Source: JABMMZ01 sp040403495
GTDB lineage: Bacteria; Bacteroidota; Bacteroidia; NS11-12g; UBA955
Direction: 5' to 3'
Length of the DNA stretch: 64,000 bases
Assembly: GCA_040403495.1 (NCBI GenBank)
Contig: JBBAKM010000012.1
Coordinates: forward strand, 1-64,000
The position numbers and the translations under genes are program-made. Below are positions 8,553-17,707 of this stretch, piece after piece; positions within the stretch are counted from its first letter, which is position 1, and every line of letters starts with the position of its first letter. The notes under the pieces are model-generated. The model had not been told where the DNA came from and did not search any database. It worked only from the letters and a program-made list of their open reading frames with translations.

Positions 8553-9056
8553 TTAAGATTTTTTAAAGACTGGAACTGTGCTACATGGTTCCCCAAACAT
8601 CAACGATTTTACAACGGGTAATAGTTTGTCGGTAAGCTTTAAATAAACATTGTTAGGGATGAATTTGTCTCCACAACCTTTTATTACAATTCTTTTGTCT
8701 AAATATTCGTCGGTATCTAATTGCTCTATTGCATTTATATATAATTGATGTTCTAACTCTTCGCGACTGCCTACCATAGCATACTTAACAACAGATTGTA
8801 ATTTTGTAGCAATAAGCATGTAAGCCCATGTTGGAACTATGGCATCACTGCTGCAAATAATATTCACATAACTGTCTTTAAAAATACTCCAATCGTTGTT
8901 TTTAATAAAATCGCGAAAATCTTTCTCTTTTAACATTAAACCCATGTACAATTGTTCTTTAATGTCTATTGTTTTGAAGGGAAAATCTAAGATAAGTTCC
9001 TCTGGATTAAGTGTGATTAATCCGCTGTTTGCCACTTTGTTTTCTATATTCTCCAT
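8553..9056 (-). CDS. DUF2480 family protein
   Basis: 167 residues. The sequence matches the Bacteroidota-restricted DUF2480 family: an N-terminal SGLITLNPEELI segment, then FKTIDIKEQLYMGLMLKEKDFRDFIK, YVNIICSSDAIVPTWAYMLIATKL and a C-terminal KSLMFGEPCSTVPVFKKS. No signal peptide, so cytoplasmic. Biochemical role unknown. A TAAATTTG element lies 17 nt before the ATG. Confidence 0.85.
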   Translation of the reverse strand: MENIENKVANSGLITLNPEELILDFPFKTIDIKEQLYMGLMLKEKDFRDFIKNNDWSIFKDSYVNIICSSDAIVPTWAYMLIATKLQSVVKYAMVGSREELEHQLYINAIEQLDTDEYLDKRIVIKGCGDKFIPNNVYLKLTDKLLPVVKSLMFGEPCSTVPVFKKS

Positions 9057-9073
9057 ATAAAGTTTTGAAGTCG

Positions 9074-9081
9074 CAAATTTA
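9074..9081 (-). promoter_or_regulatory. TAnnTTTG -7 element for the DUF2480 gene
   Basis: TAAATTTG on the minus strand, 17 nt before the start codon. Confidence 0.6.
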
Positions 9082-9174
9082 CATAAAAAGTAACAGAAAT
9101 GTGTGTTATGGATTTAGTGGACTATTTGTGTTTTAAATGGGTAAAACAATCTGAAAAATAAATTAAAAAATATG

Positions 9175-9182
9175 TAGGTTTG
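9175..9182 (+). promoter_or_regulatory. TAnnTTTG -7 element for the SGNH/MBOAT cassette
   Basis: TAGGTTTG, 22 nt upstream of the first SGNH hydrolase start. It is probably the promoter of the four-gene operon to 14568. Confidence 0.6.
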
Positions 9183-9204
9183 CATTTTAGTATCAATTGT
9201 CCCC

Positions 9205-10662
9205 ATGAAGCCATACTCTATATTGCTATTTATCACTCTTAGTTTGTGTTCATTAGGGGCCGTTTCTTTGTATTTAGATGCCAATAACATAAAACTTGCC
9301 GGTGTTGAATTAATGAATTTTGATTCAGACCAAATGGATACCGGTTCCTTGTCTGAAAGTAAAGACTCTATTTTATTGAAAGCCAGAGAGATTTTTCTAA
9401 AGGATTCGGCAACTTTGGCCGCCAAAAAAATAGAAATTTTCAAAAAACCATCGCGCTCATTTCATGACACACTGTTGCTACTAGAAATTGCTTCTATTGA
9501 AAGTTCAGCAAGGTTTTATTACGATAATTCGCTTACCAATACCACAATGGATCGTTTTTTTGATGAATTGGAACAAGTGAAACGAGACAATACTTTTTTT
9601 AGAATTATTCATTATGGCGATTCTCAAATAGAAATGGACAGAATTAGTAGTTTTATAAGAGAAAAACTACAAAGGTCTTTTGGAGGAAGTGGTCCCGGTT
9701 TACTACCTGCATTGGAAGTGACGCCAAAGTACACGGTAGCAGTTCAAACTTCGGGAGATTGGACAAGAAAACTAACTTTTGGGTCGCCTGAATTTAGGTC
9801 GAAACACAATAAATATGGTCCTATGGCCTATTTCTGTGTCAAAAACAGTCCTTCAGCTAAAGTGTTGTACACTGCCCGCGATAATACCAGTTATAAGAAC
9901 AGAAGTTTTAATACTTGTAAAGTTATCATTGGCGCTAATTCAACTCAGCAAGAAATTAAATGCTTTTCAAACAACAAGTTGGTAGATACCAAAACAGTAG
10001 AAGCAAGTTCAATTGAACAAATCATTAGTTTCTCTACAGACAGTGCAGATGGCAAAGTGGCATTGGAATTTAATGGAGGTAGAGCGGAAATATTGGGTGT
10101 GAGTTTGGAAAATAAAACAGGCGTTGCCCTTGATAATATTCCAATGAGAGGTGGTTCAGGATTAATGTTTGCCAATATCAATGCGGAATCTTTAAAACGA
10201 ACTTACCAAGCTTTGGGTGTTAAAATGGTGATTTTACAATATGGCGGAAATGCCTTACCTGGAATGAGTTCCAAATCAGGTGCAGAGTATTATGGCAAGC
10301 GTTTTTATGATCAAATTACGTATTTAAAATCTATCGACCCACAGTTAATTGTTTTTGTCATTGGTCCTGCAGACATGTCGGTAAAGCGCAATGGGGAGTT
10401 GAAAACACACGAACATTTGGAGGAATTGAGAGATGCAATGAAATCAGCAACATTAAGAGCTGGTGGCGTTTTTTGGGACATGTATGAAGCAATGGGAGGC
10501 AACGGTAGTATGATAGAGTGGGTGCGTTCTAAACCTTCTTTAGGTTCGCCTGATTACATACATTTTACAACAAAAGGGGCTCAAAAAATATCAGAAATTT
10601 TTTACCAATCGCTGATGAATGAATATGAAATGTACAAAATAAGAAAAAAAACCAGCAATTGA
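9205..10662 (+). CDS. SGNH/GDSL-type hydrolase, first of a pair
   Basis: 485 residues. An N-terminal signal or anchor segment covers residues 5-23. The SGNH fold is visible from HYGDSQIEMD, with the block I nucleophile Ser140. VFVIGPADMS corresponds to block III, and DYIHFTTKGA carries the catalytic Asp450 and His453. Such enzymes esterify or de-esterify O-acetyl groups on sugars. The neighbouring MBOAT gene makes a periplasmic O-acetyltransferase role likely, by analogy with AlgJ and AlgX beside AlgI. This is inferred from context. The stop codon overlaps the TTG start of the next gene. Confidence 0.78.
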   Translation: MKPYSILLFITLSLCSLGAVSLYLDANNIKLAGVELMNFDSDQMDTGSLSESKDSILLKAREIFLKDSATLAAKKIEIFKKPSRSFHDTLLLLEIASIESSARFYYDNSLTNTTMDRFFDELEQVKRDNTFFRIIHYGDSQIEMDRISSFIREKLQRSFGGSGPGLLPALEVTPKYTVAVQTSGDWTRKLTFGSPEFRSKHNKYGPMAYFCVKNSPSAKVLYTARDNTSYKNRSFNTCKVIIGANSTQQEIKCFSNNKLVDTKTVEASSIEQIISFSTDSADGKVALEFNGGRAEILGVSLENKTGVALDNIPMRGGSGLMFANINAESLKRTYQALGVKMVILQYGGNALPGMSSKSGAEYYGKRFYDQITYLKSIDPQLIVFVIGPADMSVKRNGELKTHEHLEELRDAMKSATLRAGGVFWDMYEAMGGNGSMIEWVRSKPSLGSPDYIHFTTKGAQKISEIFYQSLMNEYEMYKIRKKTSN

Positions 10663-11930
10663 TTAAGGCTTTAAAATATCTATTCATGTTGTTGTTGGGC
10701 ACATGTTTTTCTTTGCATTCTCAGGATGTTCCTGTTAATACCGAACATTTTCCTTTTGTCAACGAGAATTTAAATTCAATTAATTTTTTTAATGACAGTA
10801 TTGAATTTTACAGTTTTTTTAGAAAGTTTGACCAACTAATTTCACAAGGAACGGGGAAACTAAATATTGTTCATTTTGGAGGTTCCCACATTCAAGCTGA
10901 TATTTGGTCCTCTCGTCTTAGAGATAATTTCAACTTGTTTATCAATCAAAAACAAGCAGCACGTGGTTGGATTTATCCTTTTAAAATGGGACTTAAAAAC
11001 AATAATCCTTCCAACTATCAGATAGATTACAAAGGGAAATGGGATGGATGCCGTGCCGTAAATTATAATTGTTATGGGAATATCGGAATGAATGCCCTAC
11101 AAACGACTACTTATGACAGTTCTTCTGCTTTTTCAATACAATTATTTGAATCTGAAAGAATCGATTATGTGTTTGATAGGGTAAAAGTTTTTTATTTGCA
11201 ATCTGAAAACAGTTTTGATATAGAATTAGATTCAAATTATACTGCCAAACAAATTATCATAGACAAACAAAATGGATACATTGAATTTGTGTTTGATAAA
11301 GTGATGCGTTCTGTTTCGTTTAAACTAAACAAGCGTGATTCTACCCAAACCAGTTTTACTCTATTTGGGATGTTTTGCGATTTGGATGCCCCCGGTGTGA
11401 ATTATAATGCAGTGGGAGCAAATGGCGCCTCTGTGCCAACTTATTTGAAATGTAATTTATTGGAACAGCAAATAAAAGCAATTAAACCAGATTTGGTTAT
11501 TTTTTCAGTTGGAATTAATGATGCATTTGCACCCAATTTTTGCGCCTCATGTTACGAAAATAATTATTTGTCATGGGTTCAAATCATTAAAAGAGCTTCT
11601 CCAAATACTGCCATATTGTTTACAACCAATACGGATAGTTACAAAAAAAATAGAAAAGGAAAATTCATTAAAAATCAAACAGGAATAGAGGTGAAACAAG
11701 TTATGGAAAATTTGTCAAGAAAAGTCAATGGTGGTGTTTGGGACTTGTTTTCAATAATGGGTGGATTGGGGAGTATGGAGTTTTGGGTTAGGCAAGGAAT
11801 GGCTGCAAAAGACCGTGTTCATTTGTCAGGCTCAGGATACAAGCTTGTTGGTGATTTAATGTTTAATGCCTTTGTGTTAAAGTATTTGGATTATTTAAAA
11901 ACCCCTGTTTCAAAAATAAAGCATGATTGA
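10659..11930 (+). CDS. SGNH/GDSL-type hydrolase, second of a pair
   Basis: 423 residues from a TTG that overlaps the preceding TGA by four bases. A signal peptide covers about 1-21. VHFGGSHIQAD carries the block I Ser76, IFSVGINDAF is a clean block III (GxND), and DRVHLSGSGY holds the C-terminal Asp and His. It is distantly related to the gene before it, an old duplication. It overlaps the MBOAT start by 8 nt, so the three genes are translationally coupled. It is likely a periplasmic partner in O-acylation of a glycan. Confidence 0.78.
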   Translation: MIKALKYLFMLLLGTCFSLHSQDVPVNTEHFPFVNENLNSINFFNDSIEFYSFFRKFDQLISQGTGKLNIVHFGGSHIQADIWSSRLRDNFNLFINQKQAARGWIYPFKMGLKNNNPSNYQIDYKGKWDGCRAVNYNCYGNIGMNALQTTTYDSSSAFSIQLFESERIDYVFDRVKVFYLQSENSFDIELDSNYTAKQIIIDKQNGYIEFVFDKVMRSVSFKLNKRDSTQTSFTLFGMFCDLDAPGVNYNAVGANGASVPTYLKCNLLEQQIKAIKPDLVIFSVGINDAFAPNFCASCYENNYLSWVQIIKRASPNTAILFTTNTDSYKKNRKGKFIKNQTGIEVKQVMENLSRKVNGGVWDLFSIMGGLGSMEFWVRQGMAAKDRVHLSGSGYKLVGDLMFNAFVLKYLDYLKTPVSKIKHD

Positions 11931-13599
11931 GTATATCCTTACCATATTAAAATCGTTTTTTTCTTTTTCAGAAAACCATCCAATCATATTTACAAATATG
12001 GATTTTTGGATATTTTTTGTTATCGTTTACGCAGTGTTTACTGTTATATACAAACAGTATAATATCAAAAATTTATTTCTGTTTTTAGTCAGTGTTTTTT
12101 TCTACTACAAAACCAGCGGCTTATTTTTTGGTCTACTTCTTTTCACAATTACCAATGAATTCTTAATTGCACGAATTATTCATCAATCCAAAAAAGAATT
12201 ACTCAGAAAGTTTTTGTTGGGATATAGTGTGGTGATTAATTTGGGCTTGTTGTGCTATTTCAAATATGCTTATTTCTTTACCGACTCTTATAATCAGTTG
12301 TTTCAAACCAATCACGAAGTGTTCAATTATTTCGCCCATTGGGGAAATGGTTGGTTGAATAATGGGGATGCATTCAGAATAGATAAAATTATCTTACCGG
12401 TTGGTATTTCTTTTTACACGTTCCAAACCCTTAGTTATACCATAGATGTTTACCGAAAAAGGTTAACTCCAACCAAAAATTTCTTTGATTTTGGTTTTTA
12501 TGTTTCTTTTTTCCCTCAATTAGTAGCCGGTCCTATCGTTAGAGCGAGTGATTTTATTCCCCAAATAAGACAACCATTTTCGCTTAGTCGTTATCAGTTT
12601 GGACTAGCGGTGTTTATGATTTTAAACGGATTACTCAAAAAAATGGTCGTTGGAGATTATATCGCAGTTAATTTTATTGATAAAGTCTATGCCAACCCAT
12701 TTTTATACACCGGATTAGAAAATCTTTTGGCCGTAATAGCCTATTCTCTTCAAGTCTATCTCGATTTTTCAGGTTATACAGATATTGCCATAGGAATTGC
12801 TCTATTAATGGGTTATAGACTTAATACTAATTTCAATTCCCCATACAAAGCGAAGAATGCAGGTGAGTTTTGGAAAAGATGGCATATCTCTTTGTCCACG
12901 TGGTTGCAAGATTATTTGTACATACCATTAGGAGGTAACAGAAAAGGAACTATCGCTTCTTACGTAATCATTTTAATATTAAGTGTATTTATGGCATTAT
13001 TGCTTGAAGCAAGTTGGGTGCTATGGATTGTGCTCTCTGTAGGTTTTGTGTTTTTTGCTTTGTCCTTAATTTCTGCTGAATTCAAAAAAGCAATTAATAC
13101 CAATATCAACTTGATGATTACCATGTTATTAGGTGGTTTGTGGCATGGCGCAACTCTCAATTTTTTGATTTGGGGAGGCTTAAATGGTTTAGGGATTGTG
13201 GTTTACAAGTTTTGGCGTAAAATTAGTCCGTATGAAAAAATGAAATCATTGCCTGTTCATTTCTGGAAGGTGTTTAATACATTTGTGTTTATTTCATTTA
13301 CTCGTATCTTCTTTAGAGCAGAGGATATGACACAAGCTACAGAAGTTATTACTAAAATTTACAGTGATTTAAATTGGCAGTTATTGCCTCGAATTATTGT
13401 TGGATATAAAGAGGTTTTTTTGCTAATGACTATCGGATTTGTGGTGCATTGGTTGCCAAAGAAACACAAATGGGAATACAAGAAGTTTTTTATTAAATCT
13501 CCAGTTTGGTTTAAAGTTGCAGTTATAATTGTTTGTGTTATTTTAATTCAGTTAACCAAATCGGCGGACACTCAACCATTTATTTATTTTCAATTTTAA
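11923..13599 (+). CDS. MBOAT family O-acyltransferase (AlgI-like)
   Basis: 558 residues with about 10-12 membrane segments. Hallmarks are LPVGISFYTFQTLSY, FFPQLVAGPIVRASDF, YLDFSGYTDIAIG, EFWKRWHISLSTWLQDYLYIPLGG (His321) and LGGLWHGATLNFLIWGG with the invariant His408. MBOAT proteins of the AlgI/PatA type pass an acyl group across the inner membrane to a periplasmic SGNH partner. The two SGNH genes directly upstream fit this model. The acceptor glycan is not known. Confidence 0.9.
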   Translation: MIEYILTILKSFFSFSENHPIIFTNMDFWIFFVIVYAVFTVIYKQYNIKNLFLFLVSVFFYYKTSGLFFGLLLFTITNEFLIARIIHQSKKELLRKFLLGYSVVINLGLLCYFKYAYFFTDSYNQLFQTNHEVFNYFAHWGNGWLNNGDAFRIDKIILPVGISFYTFQTLSYTIDVYRKRLTPTKNFFDFGFYVSFFPQLVAGPIVRASDFIPQIRQPFSLSRYQFGLAVFMILNGLLKKMVVGDYIAVNFIDKVYANPFLYTGLENLLAVIAYSLQVYLDFSGYTDIAIGIALLMGYRLNTNFNSPYKAKNAGEFWKRWHISLSTWLQDYLYIPLGGNRKGTIASYVIILILSVFMALLLEASWVLWIVLSVGFVFFALSLISAEFKKAINTNINLMITMLLGGLWHGATLNFLIWGGLNGLGIVVYKFWRKISPYEKMKSLPVHFWKVFNTFVFISFTRIFFRAEDMTQATEVITKIYSDLNWQLLPRIIVGYKEVFLLMTIGFVVHWLPKKHKWEYKKFFIKSPVWFKVAVIIVCVILIQLTKSADTQPFIYFQF

Positions 13600-13605
13600 A
13601 AGCCT

Positions 13606-14568
13606 ATGAAACTTAACTATTTAAGTCATGGGGTTCTAAAAGCAGGTGGTTATAGGCACGAAAAGTTTTTATTTGATTCGGTGGTAAATAAGTTGGAATT
13701 GTCGCCAAATCAATACCAAATATTACGTTTGCCTAAGCAATTTAATTATTTATTTGCGTATGTTTATTTAATGGTTTGGGGTTTCTTGAAATCCAACGCA
13801 GAAATAAATATTGTCGTTTCACGCTTGGCATTATCAGCGCTTTTTAGAAATTGGTTCAATCAAAATCAAGTGTGGATTGTGTTGCATAATTTTGATGACA
13901 ACGATGGAAAATCAAACTTAATGAAGCGTTATTATGCTTATTTATTTAAACTGTTAAGAAAGGTAAAGCACAACAGATTTAAAGTGATAACTGTGGCTGA
14001 ATATTGGCAACAATATTTAACAAATGAACAACACCTTCCCAATGTGAAATTATTCCCCAATTTATTTGAAGCTGAGTTTTATACTAAATTCCATAAAGAG
14101 GATAAAAATGCTTGGATTCATTTGGGTCAATATAGTGCCAAAAACCATGAAGATATTTATCGTTTAGCGAAGGTTTTAACACAAGATGGCTATTATTGCT
14201 ATTTCAGTACCTTAGATTCGTCTTTGGCCAAACCTTTTAATGGTCAATTTGAGATAATTTATTTCCACAGTTTTAATGATTATTTAGACCAAGTTTCAAG
14301 GTCTATGTGTACCGTTTCTCTAATCAAAGTAAATGAAGGTTGGAACAGGTTAGCGCATGAAAGTATTTTGATAGGAACCCCTGTTTTAGGCTATGGCAAT
14401 GGTGGTTTAGGAGAGCTTTTGAAAAAAAGTCACAGCATTATTGTTCAAGACATTGATGAGGCATATACCTGTATAAAGGCTTCGTTATTCATGATGCCTG
14501 AATCTTCCTTTTTTCAAGACTATCACACCAATAAAGCGCAGGACTACCTCAATAAGGTAATGCAATAA
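13606..14568 (+). CDS. GT-B fold glycosyltransferase-like protein
   Basis: 320 residues, shorter than most GT4 enzymes. The C-terminal half has the nucleotide-sugar-binding pattern NRLAHESILIGTPVLGYGNGGLGELL (about 247-272). The glutamate in HESILIGTPVL and the following Gly-rich turn match the EX7E region of GT4 proteins. No membrane segment. It follows the MBOAT gene by 6 nt, so it probably belongs to the same surface-glycan operon. Donor and acceptor unknown. Confidence 0.65.
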   Translation: MKLNYLSHGVLKAGGYRHEKFLFDSVVNKLELSPNQYQILRLPKQFNYLFAYVYLMVWGFLKSNAEINIVVSRLALSALFRNWFNQNQVWIVLHNFDDNDGKSNLMKRYYAYLFKLLRKVKHNRFKVITVAEYWQQYLTNEQHLPNVKLFPNLFEAEFYTKFHKEDKNAWIHLGQYSAKNHEDIYRLAKVLTQDGYYCYFSTLDSSLAKPFNGQFEIIYFHSFNDYLDQVSRSMCTVSLIKVNEGWNRLAHESILIGTPVLGYGNGGLGELLKKSHSIIVQDIDEAYTCIKASLFMMPESSFFQDYHTNKAQDYLNKVMQ

Positions 14569-14592
14569 AGGGAATTAAGAAAACCTGTTTGC

Positions 14593-15795
14593 TTAAGAAA
14601 GATGTTTTACCGCCAATTCAGCAATTGTTTTTCCAATTGACAGTGAACTTGTAGCAGCAGGACTTGGTGCATTAAGCACATGAATTTGTCCCGGAAGCTC
14701 TTTAATGTAAAAATCATCAATTAAGCCACCATTTTTATCACATGCTTGAGCTCTAACTCCTGCGCCTCCTGTTACTAAATCATCTGATTCAATACCCGGC
14801 AAAAGTTTACTTAAGGCTTTAGTAAATGCATTTTTATTAAATGACCTGTACATTTCACCCAATCCAGTTTTCCAATATTTAGAGGCTACTTTTATAAAGC
14901 CCGACCAAGTAAGAGATTCCCATAGTTCAGCAATATTGATTTGTGATTTTTTGTACCCCTCACGTTTAAATGCCAAAACTGCATTTGGTCCCGCTTCAAT
15001 TTCACCATCAATTCTTCGGGTAAAATGAACTCCTAGAAAAGGGAAATTAGGGTCAGGAACAGGGTAAATTAAATGTTTTACTAAAAAGCGTTTATTAGGC
15101 TTTAGGGCATAGTATTCTCCTCGGAATGGAATAATTTTCATATCCAAATCGGGGATGGTGTGTGCTGCAATTTTATCGCAATACAAACCTGCACAATTAA
15201 TAATTAACTTGGTCTCAATTTTACCTTTTACGGTTTCAACGATGATAGAACCTGACTTTTTCTTAACATTGATAACCTTATTATTGAACCTGACATCGCC
15301 ACCCAATAACTCAAAATTTTCTTTCATTTTATTAGCGACCACTTTGTAATCTACGATTCCAGTTTGTGGCACAAAAATGCCTTTGATACCATAGGTATAA
15401 GGTTCAATGGCCTTGATTTCATCTGCATTAATGTAGTGAATTCCTTCCAAACCATTTTCTACTCCTCTGTTGTAGATGGCATCTAAAGCACCTAATTCAT
15501 TTTCGTGAGTTGCAACAATGATTTTGCCACACAAGTCAAAGGGGATGCTGTTTGTTTTGCAAAATTCAATCATCATGTGGTAACCATCGATACAGTTTTT
15601 GGCTTTTAAGCTACCCGGTTTGTAGTAAATACCACTGTGAATAACGCCACTGTTATTGCCAGTTTGGTGAGCGGCTACTTTGTTTTCTTTTTCAAGAACT
15701 ATTATATTGAGTTGTGGTTGTGCTTTTTTTAGTTGGAGTGCAGTAGCTAATCCTACTATTCCTGCACCAACAATGGTGACATCAATTTTTGACAT
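14593..15795 (-). CDS. lhgO: L-2-hydroxyglutarate oxidase/dehydrogenase LhgO
   Basis: 400 residues, the usual length. FAD dinucleotide-binding motif VGAGIVGLATALQL (about 8-21), then EKENKVAAHQTGNNSGVIHSGIYY, a signature of LhgO. PFRGEYYAL, YPVPDPNFPFLGVHFTR and GAGVRAQACDKNGGLIDDF are also conserved. The enzyme oxidises L-2-hydroxyglutarate to 2-oxoglutarate and passes electrons to the quinone pool. The LapA-domain gene precedes it by 1 nt, so they share a transcript. Confidence 0.92.
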   Translation of the reverse strand: MSKIDVTIVGAGIVGLATALQLKKAQPQLNIIVLEKENKVAAHQTGNNSGVIHSGIYYKPGSLKAKNCIDGYHMMIEFCKTNSIPFDLCGKIIVATHENELGALDAIYNRGVENGLEGIHYINADEIKAIEPYTYGIKGIFVPQTGIVDYKVVANKMKENFELLGGDVRFNNKVINVKKKSGSIIVETVKGKIETKLIINCAGLYCDKIAAHTIPDLDMKIIPFRGEYYALKPNKRFLVKHLIYPVPDPNFPFLGVHFTRRIDGEIEAGPNAVLAFKREGYKKSQINIAELWESLTWSGFIKVASKYWKTGLGEMYRSFNKNAFTKALSKLLPGIESDDLVTGGAGVRAQACDKNGGLIDDFYIKELPGQIHVLNAPSPAATSSLSIGKTIAELAVKHLS

Positions 15796-15796
15796 T

Positions 15797-16102
15797 TTAT
15801 AGGGGTTTTAAATCGTTACTTTCTTCTTTAGTTTCAAGTTTAGTTTTAAGTTCTTTAATAATTTTTTCTTGACTCTTAGCGTATTTTCGGAAAGGGATAA
15901 TTGCTGAAATGCCAATCGCTATACCTGTTGTAAAACAAAGTAAAAACAAAATGACTAATGGGGCGTTGAATTCCCAAAAAAACACTTTTACCAATGTAGA
16001 ATTGCTGTTTTGTAAAGCAAAAATAACAACGAGTAAAGTCGCTGTCAAACCGATTACTATTTTAAATAAAGAATAGTTTGATGGAGGCGTAGTTTCTGTC
16101 AT
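15797..16102 (-). CDS. LapA-domain (DUF1049) membrane protein
   Basis: 101 residues with two transmembrane helices (about 13-32 and 44-68) and a charged C-terminal tail likely to form a short coiled coil. ALQNSNSTLVKVFFWEFNAPLVILFL is typical of the lipopolysaccharide assembly protein A domain. A TATCTTTG element ends 4 nt before the ATG, so the message is nearly leaderless. Confidence 0.82.
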   Translation of the reverse strand: MTETTPPSNYSLFKIVIGLTATLLVVIFALQNSNSTLVKVFFWEFNAPLVILFLLCFTTGIAIGISAIIPFRKYAKSQEKIIKELKTKLETKEESNDLKPL

Positions 16103-16106
16103 GCTG

Positions 16107-16114
16107 CAAAGATA
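16107..16114 (-). promoter_or_regulatory. TAnnTTTG -7 element for the lapA-lhgO operon
   Basis: TATCTTTG on the minus strand, directly before the start of the LapA-domain gene. Confidence 0.5.
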
Positions 16115-16167
16115 GTCGATTGATTAATTATTTTTCAATCTTAATATCTAAGTCAGTTTTTACGAAA

Positions 16168-17529
16168 TCAATCGATTGAATAAATGCTTTCGCCTTTGGT
16201 TTTATTAATAATATTTTTGGAGTTGGTTGCAATAATAAACTGAGTTTCAGGTCGCAATTCTTGCAAAGATTTAAGTAATTGCTTTTGCCAATCTTTGTCT
16301 AATCCAGTTTCTGGTTCGTCCATAATGAAAACTGTATTTTTAGGTTTGTTTTTTTCGCTTATTGCAATAAGATTGATAAGGATAGAAATGATTCTTTTTT
16401 CCCCGTCAGAAATTTCACTAATTGAGCCAATTTTTCCATTGTTAAAGTGAATAGTCATTTTGCCACTTTTGTCTATGTCTAGTCGCTTGTTTTTTGCTTC
16501 CAAAAAAGCATTTACACTCGACTTTATTTGATGGATTGGGTCATTTAATTTTTCAATTTCTTTTTGGTAAGAAATATTGAAATGGATAATGTCATTTATC
16601 CTTTTTAATTGCGGTTGATTTTGAAACCAAGTTTGATACAAATGAAGGGTTTCAAAGTTTATTTGTGCCTTGTTGTTGTTTTTTTCAACTTCCAAAATGT
16701 TTCTTTGGACAATTTCTAATTCATCAAAAAACGAATTGACATGGTCAAGAAAACCTGTTAAATTAAAATTTTCGAAAGCTTCAATTGCTTGTTCTCTTCT
16801 GTTTTTTAAACTATCATAATCAGGAATAAAATCCAAGTCGTGTTGTTCCAAAAACTCGAATGAATTTAGTAAAACTCTATTTTTGAATTCTTGATTGATA
16901 ATTGGTTTTTTTAGTTTGATAGTTTGAGTATGTTTTTCGATACTCTCAACCAAGTGATACAAACATTCCTGAGAATCTATTAAGCTATAATTGATATAAT
17001 TGTCTAGGGGAAACTGGTCGTAACGTCTTCTGAAAATAAAGTTATTACGCATTTTAGACAAGAAAGATCCCGCTAAATTGGGGGAATTAAAGGAAGCAAA
17101 AATAGTAGCGCCTGCTGATTTTATGTTTTTTACAACCTCTTGTTCTAAAAAAGAGGTTTCCAAATGATTCTTTTTTTCCTCGTTAGACTCAAAGTCCAAT
17201 TGGTTGTTGTAAGTAAATTTGGTAAAAACACCTTCAACAGAATTGTGGTTTTGTTGAGTATATGAAATTTTAAATTCAGAATCATTGGTTTTATTAAGGG
17301 CAATAGTAACCGTTTTGTTACTTGAATTTAATAATTCTAACTCCAATGAATCAAAATCAATAGAATTTAAAATAGAATAGGAGGGAGTTGTAAGGGCACT
17401 AATTAATTTTAAAAGCGTTGTTTTGCCAGAACCATTACTGCCCAAAATATAAGAAATATCGTGCTCAAAAGCAGCGTCTATATTAATATAGCCGTATATA
17501 TTTGTTGCTTTGAACTTGTTAATTTTCAT
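16168..17529 (-). CDS. Stand-alone AAA/ABC-type ATPase
   Basis: 453 residues. Walker A GSNGSGKTT at about 31-39; a signature-like EISDGEKRIISIL near 377; Walker B VFIMDEPETGLD near 404; IIATNS in the H-loop place. The long helical middle (about 200-350) resembles the coiled insertion of SMC/RecF-like or OLD-type ATPases. No nuclease (TOPRIM) domain is visible and no partner gene lies next to it, so I cannot assign repair or defence. It has its own TATTTTTG promoter. Confidence 0.72.
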   Translation of the reverse strand: MKINKFKATNIYGYINIDAAFEHDISYILGSNGSGKTTLLKLISALTTPSYSILNSIDFDSLELELLNSSNKTVTIALNKTNDSEFKISYTQQNHNSVEGVFTKFTYNNQLDFESNEEKKNHLETSFLEQEVVKNIKSAGATIFASFNSPNLAGSFLSKMRNNFIFRRRYDQFPLDNYINYSLIDSQECLYHLVESIEKHTQTIKLKKPIINQEFKNRVLLNSFEFLEQHDLDFIPDYDSLKNRREQAIEAFENFNLTGFLDHVNSFFDELEIVQRNILEVEKNNNKAQINFETLHLYQTWFQNQPQLKRINDIIHFNISYQKEIEKLNDPIHQIKSSVNAFLEAKNKRLDIDKSGKMTIHFNNGKIGSISEISDGEKRIISILINLIAISEKNKPKNTVFIMDEPETGLDKDWQKQLLKSLQELRPETQFIIATNSKNIINKTKGESIYSID

Positions 17530-17574
17530 AAAAAATGAAGTATATAATACTAGAATCTGATTTAGTTAGGTGTG

Positions 17575-17582
17575 CAAAAATA
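17575..17582 (-). promoter_or_regulatory. TAnnTTTG -7 element for the AAA ATPase gene
   Basis: TATTTTTG on the minus strand, 45 nt upstream of the start. Confidence 0.5.
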
Positions 17583-17650
17583 AGATTTTATGCTTAAAAA
17601 CAAATAAAAATAAGATTTTTTTTTACAAAGAGCTTTCGATTTAATAAATA

Positions 17651-17682
17651 AAAAAGCCCCGATTATGAGTCGGGGCTTTGTA
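17651..17682 (-). terminator. Intrinsic terminator of groSL
   Basis: The arms AAAGCCCCGA and TCGGGGCTTT flank a 7-nt loop, with a T tract on the minus strand. It lies 26 nt after the groEL stop. Confidence 0.85.
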
Positions 17683-17707
17683 TTTTGAAGATTTTAAGTA
17701 TTTAAAC

